64,000 bases of DNA from CAZLRH01 sp964562015 (GTDB lineage Bacteria > Verrucomicrobiota > Verrucomicrobiia > Opitutales > JABDGR01). This document shows positions 1 to 7,968 of this stretch, one piece after another. Positions within the stretch are counted from its first letter, which is position 1. Every line of letters starts with the position of its first letter. Made by a program: the position numbers and the translations under genes. Location of the stretch: assembly GCA_964562015.1 (NCBI GenBank), contig CAZLRH010000009.1, forward strand, positions 1 through 64,000, written 5' to 3'. Under the pieces are notes generated by a model. That model had not been told where the DNA came from, made no database searches, and worked only from the letters and a program-made list of their open reading frames with translations.

Positions 1-768
1 CTCCGCGAGTTTTTCGGTATTTGCTATCGCCTCCGGCAAATCAGTGAACAAGGCCGCCATGGCTTGCGGGCTTTTAAGATGTCGCTCGTTGTTCTGTGCA
101 AGTCTTCGTCCGGCTTCGGTAAGCGTGGTGTGTTCGCGCAAACAGGTAAAAACGTCCGCCACGTTGCGGGCCTGCGGGGTGGCATGGAGCACGCCGTTCG
201 TCGCGAGCAACGGCACGCCTGACGCCTGCGCCCAATCAATTAAGAATTCGTTTTCATTTTCCTCGTCGGGTATCAAGTGGCGTTGGATTTCGACATAGAG
301 GCGGTCGCATCCGAAAATTCTCAATAGTTTTGCTCCCGCTGCCTCGGCGGCGGCGGTTCCCCGATCACGCCAAGCCTGCCGGAGCGGGCCGTCTTCGTCG
401 CCGGTAAGGGCAATCAATCCCTCGTGGCCTTCGGCCAATTCCTGCCAGGCAATGCGGCCTTCGCCTTTGGCAGAGCGCAAGTGAGCGGTCGTCAAAAGCT
501 GGCACAAGCGCCGATACCCGGCCTGAGTTTCTACGAGGATGGGTAAAACGCTTTCGTCCTCCATCGTGAGTTCGCAGCCGACAATCGCGCGAACACCCGC
601 TTCTTTTCCTGCCATGTATGCTCGCACCGCGCCATAGACGCCATCGCGGTCGCAAAGCGCGACGGCGGGCAATTCCTGCCGGGCAGCCTCCACCATAAGC
701 GATTCGGGAAGCGAGCCGCCGCGCAAGAAGGAGAACGCGCTTCGCGCATGAAGTTCCGCATAGGCCAT
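1..768 (-). CDS. dnaE2: Error-prone DNA polymerase DnaE2, N-terminal part (cut by window edge)
   Basis: Translating the minus strand from the ATG at 768 gives an uninterrupted 256-residue reading frame to the window edge. It begins MAYAELHARSAFSFLRGGS, the typical opening of the PHP domain of DnaE2, followed by a CDRDGVYG segment and an IVGCELT segment as in the family. DnaE2 is the C-family translesion polymerase of the ImuA-ImuB-DnaE2 mutasome, which carries out SOS mutagenesis in bacteria lacking DNA polymerase V. The HxH metal motif reads HAR, a divergence I believe is common in DnaE2 PHP domains. The start codon overlaps the imuB stop (TAATG), so translation is probably coupled. The polymerase core and its catalytic Asp residues lie outside the window, so completeness cannot be judged. 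Confidence 0.9.
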   Translation of the reverse strand, partial: MAYAELHARSAFSFLRGGSLPESLMVEAARQELPAVALCDRDGVYGAVRAYMAGKEAGVRAIVGCELTMEDESVLPILVETQAGYRRLCQLLTTAHLRSAKGEGRIAWQELAEGHEGLIALTGDEDGPLRQAWRDRGTAAAEAAGAKLLRIFGCDRLYVEIQRHLIPDEENENEFLIDWAQASGVPLLATNGVLHATPQARNVADVFTCLREHTTLTEAGRRLAQNNERHLKSPQAMAALFTDLPEAIANTEKLAE

Positions 769-2219
769 TAGTCCAAAACTCCCTCCACGCGCCAGCCGTC
801 GCCGGTGTGCGCGAGCTGATACACGCCGCCCTCGCGGAGTTCGACATGCCACGTTTCGACCGCCCAGGCTTTAGGTTTCCACCATTCGCCCGAGACGTGC
901 CACGGTCCCGCTATGGCGCGAATTGCACCGCGAAGTTGTGCGCTCTCAATCGCTGTCGGGCGGTGTTCGGCCAATTCGACCTGAGCAGGCCATGGTGGAC
1001 GAAAGCGCCGCAACCGCAACCCACGCGGCGGATGAATCGGCGGTTCGGCGGGTGCGGGCACAAGCTCGGTCGGCTTTACCAAAACAAACGTATCGGGTTT
1101 GTGCGTGTCGGTCAGCAAGGGCGTTCCGACGCGGCCTTCGCCAACAATCGCACTCACTCGCGCAAGATTTTCCCAAAAGGCGGCGGGGTCGCGCAAACCC
1201 GTATCGAATAGCCCGCCCTGCTTTTCCGGGGCGCGGATGGGCTTTGCCACTAACCGCACGCGGGCAACTCGCGCCGCGGTTCGCACGGTTTCCAAGTGCG
1301 AGTCCAAAACTCGCAACCATGAATCCAAGTCCGCGTTTGCTTCCGGCAAACGAAAGCTCCGACGATAATCGCTCTCGTCCTCCAGAAACAAAGTCAGGGT
1401 GAGCTCTTCTGCGACAAGCTGCGCGGCCCGCAATTCCACGGCGATGCGTTCGGCGAAGGCCCGCAAGCGAAAGAAAAGCGGCTCAATGGATTCGACGGGC
1501 GGCTCGTATTCCCATTCGGCTTCAAATGTCCGGGATGGTTCAACGTGCCTGAGAACACTCGCCGTTTCGCCAGCGGCCCGTTCCCAAAGGGTGACGCCTT
1601 CGGTGCCAAGTCGCTGTGCAATGTCGGCCTTGGATAATGCAGTGAGGTCGCCCAGTGTGCGGATACCCCAGCCGGAGAGAATTTCGGTTTGGGCGGCTGT
1701 CGGCGCGGCGAAGGAAAGCGGCAACGGGCTGAGAAAATTCCTCGTGTCGGTGACGATCAACAACGGCTCGGCGCATTGTGCCGCCATGTTGGCCAGTAAC
1801 GGTGTCGCGGCTGCGCCAATGCGGGTAGGAAGCCCGGCCTTGGCGAGTTCACGGATGCAAATTCGCATCTGCGCTTCCGTTCTCACGGCGTCTGCACCCT
1901 GCAAATCCACCGTGCAGCACCCGGCGGCGGTGGCTTCGACGCGCGGTGACAGGCTGAAGGCGGCGGCAATCAGGATGCGCTGGGCCTCAACCTCGGCGGC
2001 GGGGTCGCGCGGGCGCAAGATGATCCCTGGGCATTGGGCCATCGCCAAAGTGACGGCAAGGCCGGGCGTCACGCCTTTGGCCTCGGGGGACGCCTCGGCA
2101 ATGGTGGCCTTGCGTCCTTCGCCAGTGATGAGCGCGGCGGCCCGGCCCGCAAGCGTTGCATCGCTGCGGCGCAAGGCGTGCAGCCGGAAATCCGGCACCC
2201 ATAGAACGCAAAATTTCAT
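768..2219 (-). CDS. imuB: ImuB, Y-family polymerase-like mutasome protein
   Basis: This 483-residue protein begins MKFCVLWVPDFRLHA and continues with a Y-family palm/fingers region and the helix-hairpin-helix region near SGWGIRTLGDLTAL. ImuB resembles DinB but normally lacks the catalytic acidic residues; here the usual D-x-D opening is LWVPDF. It bridges DnaE2 and the sliding clamp during translesion synthesis. The frame is open further upstream, but the ATG at 2219 is chosen because it gives the standard ImuB N-terminus and because its ATGA overlaps the imuA stop. It is the middle gene of imuA-imuB-dnaE2, with overlapping junctions on both sides, so the three are almost certainly one operon. 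Confidence 0.9.
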   Translation of the reverse strand: MKFCVLWVPDFRLHALRRSDATLAGRAAALITGEGRKATIAEASPEAKGVTPGLAVTLAMAQCPGIILRPRDPAAEVEAQRILIAAAFSLSPRVEATAAGCCTVDLQGADAVRTEAQMRICIRELAKAGLPTRIGAAATPLLANMAAQCAEPLLIVTDTRNFLSPLPLSFAAPTAAQTEILSGWGIRTLGDLTALSKADIAQRLGTEGVTLWERAAGETASVLRHVEPSRTFEAEWEYEPPVESIEPLFFRLRAFAERIAVELRAAQLVAEELTLTLFLEDESDYRRSFRLPEANADLDSWLRVLDSHLETVRTAARVARVRLVAKPIRAPEKQGGLFDTGLRDPAAFWENLARVSAIVGEGRVGTPLLTDTHKPDTFVLVKPTELVPAPAEPPIHPPRGLRLRRFRPPWPAQVELAEHRPTAIESAQLRGAIRAIAGPWHVSGEWWKPKAWAVETWHVELREGGVYQLAHTGDGWRVEGVLD

Positions 2220-3091
2220 CCGGCCCTTTCCGCCACAGCCTGGGTGGAGTGGCCTCGCGCGATTTCGACGGTGAGTTGGGCGAGCAACTTTTCCTGCGTC
2301 AGGCGGCGGCTTGCCAGGCCGTGCGGCGTTCGCAGCACCAGCCGCCACGGCACCGACGGCACCAACGGGCAAGGCGTGAGCACCAGGACGGCCGGGGCTT
2401 CGTTCTCCACCACGCGATGCAGCCGATGCCAGGCGGTCGCGGATTGCTTTTTCAACGCGCGGTCGGCCACGCCCCGCAAATCGAGCACGACCACGGCATA
2501 GTTGCCATCGCGCACCAGCACGTCGGCCACGGTCAGGGCATCGGCCAGCGCCCGGCAACGCACCCACACCAGATGCTTGAGCGTGTCCGGCGGGACCGCC
2601 TCCGGGGCAAAACCATCGGCGGCATCAATCAGCGCCAACCGTTGCCGAGCCACCCGCGTCGTTTCCAACAATCGCGCAAGCACAAGTTGCCCGCCCGTGC
2701 TCGGCCCCTCCGCAACCAACTCCGTCAATTGACTCGCGGGCAGGCCACCCGACTGACTGGCGGGCAAGCCACTTACTTCACTCTCAGGCGCACTCGTAAA
2801 TCGACTCGAAATACCCTCGGAATTCCCTCGAAACCTCCTCAAATCCGCCACGAAAACTCCACGAAAACACCACGAAATGGCCATGGAATTCCCACAACTA
2901 ATGCCACGGGATGCCCTTGCCGATTGACCGGCGGGGTCACTCGCCCCCTGACTGGCCGGCAAACCACCGCCCAACGCCTCATCAATGGCAGGGACACCCG
3001 TAGGCACACCGTCGCCTTGCCGCCGTATCCTCTCGGGGAACCGGGCGGCCACCAGCGACCGCAACGCGGCAAAAGTGGCAAGGCGAGACAT
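2216..3091 (-). CDS. imuA: ImuA (RecA/SulA-like SOS protein) with a repeat-derived insertion
   Basis: This 291-residue protein has the ImuA layout: an N-terminal PTGVPAIDEALGGGLP motif, then LTELVAEGPSTGGQLVLARL where the Walker A-like loop lies, and a C-terminal RecA-like core. ImuA is the first member of the SOS mutasome cassette. Oddly, about 75 residues are inserted between GGGLP and LTEL. They contain GLPASQ three times (DNA copies near 2731, 2755 and 2950) around a low-complexity stretch made of degenerate short repeats (about 2773-2949). The frame is kept through the insertion, so the protein may tolerate it as a surface loop. The start at 3091 is the first ATG of the frame. No strong Shine-Dalgarno site is visible. 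Expression is probably controlled through the palindrome at 3153-3166. Confidence 0.85.
   Translation of the reverse strand: MSRLATFAALRSLVAARFPERIRRQGDGVPTGVPAIDEALGGGLPASQGASDPAGQSARASRGISCGNSMAISWCFRGVFVADLRRFRGNSEGISSRFTSAPESEVSGLPASQSGGLPASQLTELVAEGPSTGGQLVLARLLETTRVARQRLALIDAADGFAPEAVPPDTLKHLVWVRCRALADALTVADVLVRDGNYAVVVLDLRGVADRALKKQSATAWHRLHRVVENEAPAVLVLTPCPLVPSVPWRLVLRTPHGLASRRLTQEKLLAQLTVEIARGHSTQAVAERAG
2731..2967. repeat. Degenerate short-repeat block inside imuA, flanked by 18-bp copies
   Basis: Three 18-bp near-copies, each encoding GLPASQ on the minus strand, lie at 2731-2748, 2755-2772 and 2950-2967. Between the last two is a run of degenerate units of about 11-12 bp with a core like CCACGAAAA, clearest at 2851-2890. 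A comparable core is seen in the repeat blocks at 8820-9080 and 23575-23785. Confidence 0.6.
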
Positions 3092-3465
3092 AGCAGCGGG
3101 TGCGGTGCATCAGGTGGGAACGGGTACAGGGGGCTCCCTTTTTAGTAATAGGTGCTCAAGTGAGCATTATACGGCATCAATCGCAACTTAAAAACGCAAC
3201 CCCTCCAGATTTCAGCGGGGGATCAAATTTTGAAAAATCAGCCCATACACCCGTAATGCCGCTCATCAGTTGACAACCCATACGCACCAAGAAAAACTGT
3301 ACGACATTCGAATCTCTGCCAACAGGCCTTTTCTAGCGACTCGTTTTGGACTAATTCTCGGTGAGGACTAGCCAACCAATAGCCCAGTTTTACGAAATTC
3401 TTTCACTGACCCTAAGTCCAATTAATCGGGGTAGCTCACCGCTTGTCCAACGAGAATTTGCATTT
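3092..3465. other. Intergenic region between imuA and the TIR-TPR gene
   Basis: This 374-bp divergent gap holds the palindrome at 3153-3166 and, next to it on the minus strand, a perfect TATAAT hexamer (3167-3172), probably the imuA -10 element. The rest becomes AT-richer towards the TIR-TPR gene, and I see no gene in it. Confidence 0.5.
3153..3166. promoter_or_regulatory. Candidate SOS (LexA-type) operator upstream of imuA
   Basis: TGCTCAAGTGAGCA has perfect 6-bp inverted arms (TGCTCA/TGAGCA) around two bases. It directly abuts a TATAAT hexamer on the imuA strand, a position where a bound repressor would block transcription. Mutasome cassettes are typically LexA-controlled. No lexA gene is in the window, so the assignment rests on position and symmetry only. 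Confidence 0.5.
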
Positions 3466-4707
3466 ATGAGCGCTACACGAAAACATCGAGTTTTTATTTC
3501 TTATCGCCACGCCGAATCCGCGATAGATGACTCAGTAAATGACGCTCATCGCGCTTGGGTAAGCACTCTGACGAAGAATTTAAAGGCTCGCGGAATAGTG
3601 CCCATATGGGACCCAGATATTCGGGAAAAATTATCCAAGCATAGCACCATAGATCCGTTCGAACTTCCGCTCTGTAAGGAAATTGCAAGAACCTTTCCTG
3701 CCATCTGTAATGCATTTGTACCAATTATCACTCCGGCTTACCTAGAGCGATTGGGAGTTGTTGACGGAAAGCGCTACAATCGAAGTGATTACGGCGTTGT
3801 ATTCGAAGAATGGCAAGGTGGCGGATTTATGGCTCAGAAAGGGTATATTGACATGATTCTGGTAATCAAAAGTGGCCGGGCTCATGAGTTCAATGTCGGT
3901 AAACTAACCGCATATTTTGTTTCCCAAGGCGGGGTAATCGATTTCCGGAAAGACGAAAAGGAACAATATGAACGAGAGCTAAATAAATTAGAGGCAAATA
4001 TACGTAAAGGCGATGCCGAAAGGAATCCGTTTTCTCAGGCAAATGTCCAAATATGGTGTGATGTTTATGTTGAATGGTGTCGAGCAAAATACTCAGATCG
4101 CTTCGGTGTACCTGCCGACGTGTGGTATTTCAATACGGGGGCGGCAAATGAATTTCTAGGCGATGTTTCGTCATACCTGCGCGAAAACGCTTCTACAATC
4201 GACGACTTTAACAATCATTTGCTCCAATGGAAGGAGGCGCTTTCCAACAGCGCAAAAAGCGCAAATCATCGCCTTAAATACTCCGACTTGACCCAATTTA
4301 TAAACTTAGCAATCATCGGACTCACGCCAAACTTCGGTTTGAGGCATTTGGAAAAAACAGTGGAATTTGGGGAGTTGGCTTTGCAAACAATCGATTTGGT
4401 CGGCGATTCGCTGGACCGAGCAAGAACCCAGAATAATATAGGTGCTGGATGGTTGGAACTTGCAGGAAAAGAGGGAGATGAAGAAAAAAAACTAAAAAAG
4501 GCGGCAGATTTCTTCCGTGCTGGTCTTATAGATTTGTCATTGGAGAAGCATCCGTCCGAATGGCTAAAGCTATCGAGCAACCTAGCAAGCGCACTAAAAA
4601 GATTGGGTGAAATCGAAAGGAATGAAGACCGCCTAACTGAGGCCAATTTGCTAAATGAAATGATCGCCAGCCATAAACCGCGCTTGGACGGGCAGAGTGG
4701 CAATTGA
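3466..4707 (+). CDS. TIR/SEFIR-like domain protein with C-terminal TPR-like helices
   Basis: This 413-residue protein starts MSATRKHRVFISYRHAES, the beta-A strand and first loop of a TIR fold (FISYRH). Further TIR/SEFIR-like features follow: WVSTLTKNLKARGIVPIWDPD, and FVPIITPAYLER. Residues from about 270 onward are helical and TPR-like, with LGLRHLEKTVEFGELAL-type and NNIGAGWLELA-type helices. TIR domains in bacterial immunity cleave NAD or make signalling nucleotides. The ATG at 3466 is chosen because it places the TIR strand at the N-terminus; the frame is open further upstream. The gene faces the three-gene TIR/SLOG-patatin/TPR operon tail to tail and shares its low GC content, which suggests they arrived together. 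Its enzymatic activity cannot be decided from sequence alone. Confidence 0.7.
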   Translation: MSATRKHRVFISYRHAESAIDDSVNDAHRAWVSTLTKNLKARGIVPIWDPDIREKLSKHSTIDPFELPLCKEIARTFPAICNAFVPIITPAYLERLGVVDGKRYNRSDYGVVFEEWQGGGFMAQKGYIDMILVIKSGRAHEFNVGKLTAYFVSQGGVIDFRKDEKEQYERELNKLEANIRKGDAERNPFSQANVQIWCDVYVEWCRAKYSDRFGVPADVWYFNTGAANEFLGDVSSYLRENASTIDDFNNHLLQWKEALSNSAKSANHRLKYSDLTQFINLAIIGLTPNFGLRHLEKTVEFGELALQTIDLVGDSLDRARTQNNIGAGWLELAGKEGDEEKKLKKAADFFRAGLIDLSLEKHPSEWLKLSSNLASALKRLGEIERNEDRLTEANLLNEMIASHKPRLDGQSGN

Positions 4708-4779
4708 TCGTCTGTTAATCCCGGAATAAATCAGTTCCATATGGCGTTTTGGTTACGCGCATTAGGATTTGGAATTCCG

Positions 4780-5622
4780 TCAGCCGCCTTTCTCCATTTT
4801 CGCCAGATTATTTTCCGCAATTCTCGTTTGTGGATGAGTTTCGCCATTAATGGCCATCGATGTTAGAAAAACATTTTGTTGAAGTAACAATGCGGCAGCT
4901 TTATCTCCAGTTTTGAAAAGCACGCCTGCGTATGCACCGGCTGACCGAAGCGTGAGTAAATTCGCGAAACCATTGCTCCCCAATCGCAGCCTAAATGTCT
5001 GCTCGATTAAGGGTTTAGCTAGTTGAAATTCACCAAGGGTCATAAGTGTCGTCCCAAAATTATGAGCGGCCAGCAATGTCTCCTCATGCTCAATTCCCTT
5101 TGTGGCAGTTCTTACATCGAGGACCGCTTTCAACAGGCAGCGTGCCTGTTTTGGGGCATTTTGCATTAGAATTATGCCTAATTCGCAAATTGATTTCAAG
5201 TTATCATTGTCTTGGTCAAATCGAGGAAGCACACTCTTTAGGCTACTGTCAGTTAGCGTGGCAGAGAGAAGTTGGTCAAAGAGTTCAGCCGCGTTTGCAT
5301 CACCATTTGGCAAATTTAATGTAATCGAAAAGATCAAGGCATTGACCAGTTGAATGAATAATAAGTCAGCCTCATCGGCATCTCCAAGCTTAGCTGAAAT
5401 TGTGAAGCAGAGGAAACGGCTTAGAAAGCTTAGAGAATGGGCGTCGCCCAATGTATTCACACATGCTGCAAGGCATTCTTTGGCGGCAACGCGGGCATTA
5501 ATAAGATCATTTTGATCAACCAACTGTGCCGCCCTTCGATAAATTGGGGATAATGGAATTGCGGAGGGTTCCGATTCCAGGAGCCGCTCAAGTTTGATTA
5601 GATATGGTGGATGTGTTGTCAT
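4780..5622 (-). CDS. TPR-repeat protein of the TIR/SLOG-patatin operon
   Basis: This 280-residue all-helical protein has tetratricopeptide-like repeats. The clearest are AAHNFGTTLMTLGEFQLAKPL and the C-terminal GETHPQTRIAENNLAKM unit, which resembles the kinesin-light-chain type (TPR_12). There is no signal peptide or membrane segment, so it is cytosolic. It is the last gene of an apparent operon, 47 bp after the SLOG-patatin gene. TPR proteins in defence operons often act as sensors or scaffolds, but nothing in the sequence shows the partner. Its content of TPR-like helices resembles the C-terminal part of the convergent TIR-TPR gene. Confidence 0.65.
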   Translation of the reverse strand: MTTHPPYLIKLERLLESEPSAIPLSPIYRRAAQLVDQNDLINARVAAKECLAACVNTLGDAHSLSFLSRFLCFTISAKLGDADEADLLFIQLVNALIFSITLNLPNGDANAAELFDQLLSATLTDSSLKSVLPRFDQDNDNLKSICELGIILMQNAPKQARCLLKAVLDVRTATKGIEHEETLLAAHNFGTTLMTLGEFQLAKPLIEQTFRLRLGSNGFANLLTLRSAGAYAGVLFKTGDKAAALLLQQNVFLTSMAINGETHPQTRIAENNLAKMEKGG

Positions 5623-5669
5623 TTATTAATCTAAACGTCTCAGATCAATGGCGAATTGAATTCTGCCTA

Positions 5670-7334
5670 TTATTCGAATCTTTCCCAGGGTGCCACTTTG
5701 ATGCCATTGAGAAACCTTGAGCTGACTTGGCCAAGAATCTCCCCGTCTAACGCCTTCAAATTGCCCAATGATGCGAGGTCCTCAATTTCTTTGGGGCTAT
5801 CAAGGCTATAGCTACCAGGAGGGGTAACGACATTGACTCGTAGAAATCGAGTGCTCCCGGCCAAGAGTGCCGCTTGCTTTATACAGGAATCTTCTTGTGC
5901 ACACATTAAAAGCTTAAGGAGTTTGGTTCCCCACTTAAATACACCTGCTTTAGTTTTCTTTCCCACCGTAAACGGCTCTTCTGTTGTTCCTACACTTAAC
6001 ACATCAATGCGGTCTAAAGGCACGCCTAGAACGCAAACGGCCTCAATTATTGCAGCCATAACAGGTGCATTCGCCCAAACACCTCCATCGAAATATGCGC
6101 TTTCCGCAATCTCGTTTCTAACTTTGGCAGCCGAAAAATAGGTTGGAGCAGAAGCAGTTGCAAGGGCTACATTTGCAGCAGGAGTTAGAGCATCAGATTT
6201 GAACGAAGAGTGATGTGGTGTTTTGAAAATGTGGGACGAACCCGCAAGCGCATGGAAGGAGGGAATTATAAGCCTACAAAGGGAATCTTTTAATGGGATA
6301 GGCGCTTTTCCTCTGTAATAGGCGCGTTCCAATTCATTTAGTAAAATTTTCTGAGAAAACTTCGGCTGAAAAAGCCACCGGAGCAAATGGTGAAGTCGTT
6401 TAGCAAGGCTAGTCATTGGGAAAATAACTTCTCCCTTTTCCTTGTAAAATTGAAGCATTTGAGACCCTGACAATCCTAAGCCCAGACCAATCGCCAAAAT
6501 ACCCCCAGTTGATGTGCCAGCCACAAGATCAAAATGATCAACTACGCGTAAATGTGTATGCTCCTCCCAGGTTGCAAGTGCGCTTGCTGTAAATGTTCCT
6601 TTCACCCCACCTCCGTCGAGAGCTAGAATTCGAAATGACGACCCGTCAGAACCTCGTCCCCGAACCAGAGGCAAGCGTTGAAGTTGTCGGCAAATTGTTT
6701 GATCCAGATTTGCTATATCTTTTAGCGCAAATAGTTCCTTGTTGGTGACTTCATCAAAGCCATTCTTTAGCCGCCCAAATATTTCTGGATGTTCAACCAG
6801 ATAGCTATTTGTTGCTCCACCCAATCCTCCTAAAAGAAAGCAGGGCACACCCCGCTCAACTGCAAGGTCTATCTCTTTTGGTATGCCTGCGCGTCCCTCG
6901 ACTTGTTGCCACCATTTTCCACCGACAACAACAACCGCATCGCATCGTGCAGCCATCCAGCTTCTAAGGAACGCTAAACTCTCATTGCGCGCATCGGTGC
7001 CGGATGCGACTTGCGTCTCAATCACGTTGCAATGCTTTCGCCATTCTCCCAGCGGTGCGGCATCCAAACCCTTTGAATAAAATTGAGAAACGCATAAAGT
7101 CAGGCAATCTTTGGTTCCGCCATTGCTTTGAAATGCGCTCGCCCGAGCTAGGAGCGTAGGGGTGAGACTTGGATGGCTGCCATGGATAATATGGCCACCA
7201 CATCTGAAAATTGATTCCGAAAATCGCCCAACAAAACTCAGAATTGCAGCGCGCTCGTCTGGGCCGATTTTGCCTTCCTCAGGCAACGAGCCAGACAGCC
7301 ATACCCGAACTCCGTTTAGAGTTTTGGGATTCAT
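5670..7334 (-). CDS. SLOG-like sensor fused to patatin-like phospholipase (putative defence effector)
   Basis: In this 554-residue protein, residues 1-200 look like a SLOG-type Rossmann domain: VRVWLSGSLPEEG, a glycine-rich CGGHIIHGSHPS loop, AVVVVGGKWW, and RGVPCFLLGGLGG. From residue 235 on it is a patatin. The oxyanion-hole motif GGGVKG is at 241-246, the nucleophile elbow GTSTGG has Ser275, and the DGG motif has Asp416 completing the Ser-Asp dyad. All catalytic residues are intact. Patatin effectors degrade membrane phospholipids, for example CapV when triggered by cyclic nucleotides. SLOG domains bind nucleotide-type ligands, for example the ADPR-derived signal in Thoeris ThsA. The gene starts 2 bp after the ThsB-like TIR gene ends, so the pair is probably a signal-maker/effector couple. 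I infer a Thoeris-like system with a lipase in place of the SIR2 effector. Confidence 0.8.
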   Translation of the reverse strand: MNPKTLNGVRVWLSGSLPEEGKIGPDERAAILSFVGRFSESIFRCGGHIIHGSHPSLTPTLLARASAFQSNGGTKDCLTLCVSQFYSKGLDAAPLGEWRKHCNVIETQVASGTDARNESLAFLRSWMAARCDAVVVVGGKWWQQVEGRAGIPKEIDLAVERGVPCFLLGGLGGATNSYLVEHPEIFGRLKNGFDEVTNKELFALKDIANLDQTICRQLQRLPLVRGRGSDGSSFRILALDGGGVKGTFTASALATWEEHTHLRVVDHFDLVAGTSTGGILAIGLGLGLSGSQMLQFYKEKGEVIFPMTSLAKRLHHLLRWLFQPKFSQKILLNELERAYYRGKAPIPLKDSLCRLIIPSFHALAGSSHIFKTPHHSSFKSDALTPAANVALATASAPTYFSAAKVRNEIAESAYFDGGVWANAPVMAAIIEAVCVLGVPLDRIDVLSVGTTEEPFTVGKKTKAGVFKWGTKLLKLLMCAQEDSCIKQAALLAGSTRFLRVNVVTPPGSYSLDSPKEIEDLASLGNLKALDGEILGQVSSRFLNGIKVAPWERFE

Positions 7335-7336
7335 AG

Positions 7337-7828
7337 TTAGTTCAAGTTGCGGATTTCAATGGCTTCCTCTACCCAGGTCCCGATATTGATCTTTATATGG
7401 TTATAAATTTGTGTGCTTACTCCAAAGGGTGGATCATAACACCTCACTATGCTAGAGAGCCTTGAACTACCCACAGTGAAGTGATCAAATGGGTTATTGC
7501 CCTTCAACGACTGCATCTCTGCGCTATCTTTAAGGCCGTGGACATAAATGCCGAGTACGCCCATCTTTTCGTTCCAGGCGTTTTCAATTTCATAGTTAAT
7601 CCATTTTCGGTTTGCCGTATTAGCGCCAATAAGAATTACCGCGCAGCTTCTTCCGTTCAACTGGCCATCAATCCATCTTTGAATTGCCAAGTCTCCACCT
7701 CTTTTGACCGATTCCCAGTCATTGTCGGACGTGGGTTTGTTACCGTCAACCACGCCCATATTCCTGATTTGGGATGCGCGCCAGTGGTCGGGAATGTAAT
7801 GAAAACTATAGAAGACATTACGTACCAT
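7337..7828 (-). CDS. ThsB-like TIR domain protein (MTH538/DUF1863 type)
   Basis: This 163-residue protein begins MVRNVFYSFHYIPDHWRAS and continues IRNMGVVDG, the characteristic opening of the MTH538 TIR-like family that includes the Thoeris sensor ThsB. The later segments SCAVILIGANTANRKWINYEI and GVLGIYVHGLKD match the following strands, and Glu80 in NYEI sits where the TIR catalytic glutamate is expected. ThsB proteins sense phage and make an NAD-derived cyclic ADP-ribose signal. The ATG at 7828 is chosen because it gives the standard ThsB N-terminus. The stop lies 2 bp before the SLOG-patatin start, so both are surely co-transcribed. What is known of ThsB supports the enzymatic role; the partner choice is inference. 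Confidence 0.8.
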   Translation of the reverse strand: MVRNVFYSFHYIPDHWRASQIRNMGVVDGNKPTSDNDWESVKRGGDLAIQRWIDGQLNGRSCAVILIGANTANRKWINYEIENAWNEKMGVLGIYVHGLKDSAEMQSLKGNNPFDHFTVGSSRLSSIVRCYDPPFGVSTQIYNHIKINIGTWVEEAIEIRNLN

Positions 7829-7968
7829 TTGAAAAAGAAGGACTGCAAAATCATTTGAAAGCAAGGCATTATTTGTGGAATTGAGCTTCTTCCAAGAATA
7901 GCAACCAGGATTAAGTCAAATCCACGCATTCGAAAGACGAGGCAGGGGAAATTCATTCGCCTACGGCA

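Noticed and set aside
923..2274. Long plus-strand open frames opposite imuB
   Set aside because: They are shadows of the high-GC imuB coding sequence, with no recognisable domains, while the minus-strand product is a clear mutasome protein.
2156..3145. 329-codon plus-strand frame opposite imuA
   Set aside because: It has an Arg/His/Gln-rich composition and no family features. It is antisense to a real gene and spans its repeat insertion.
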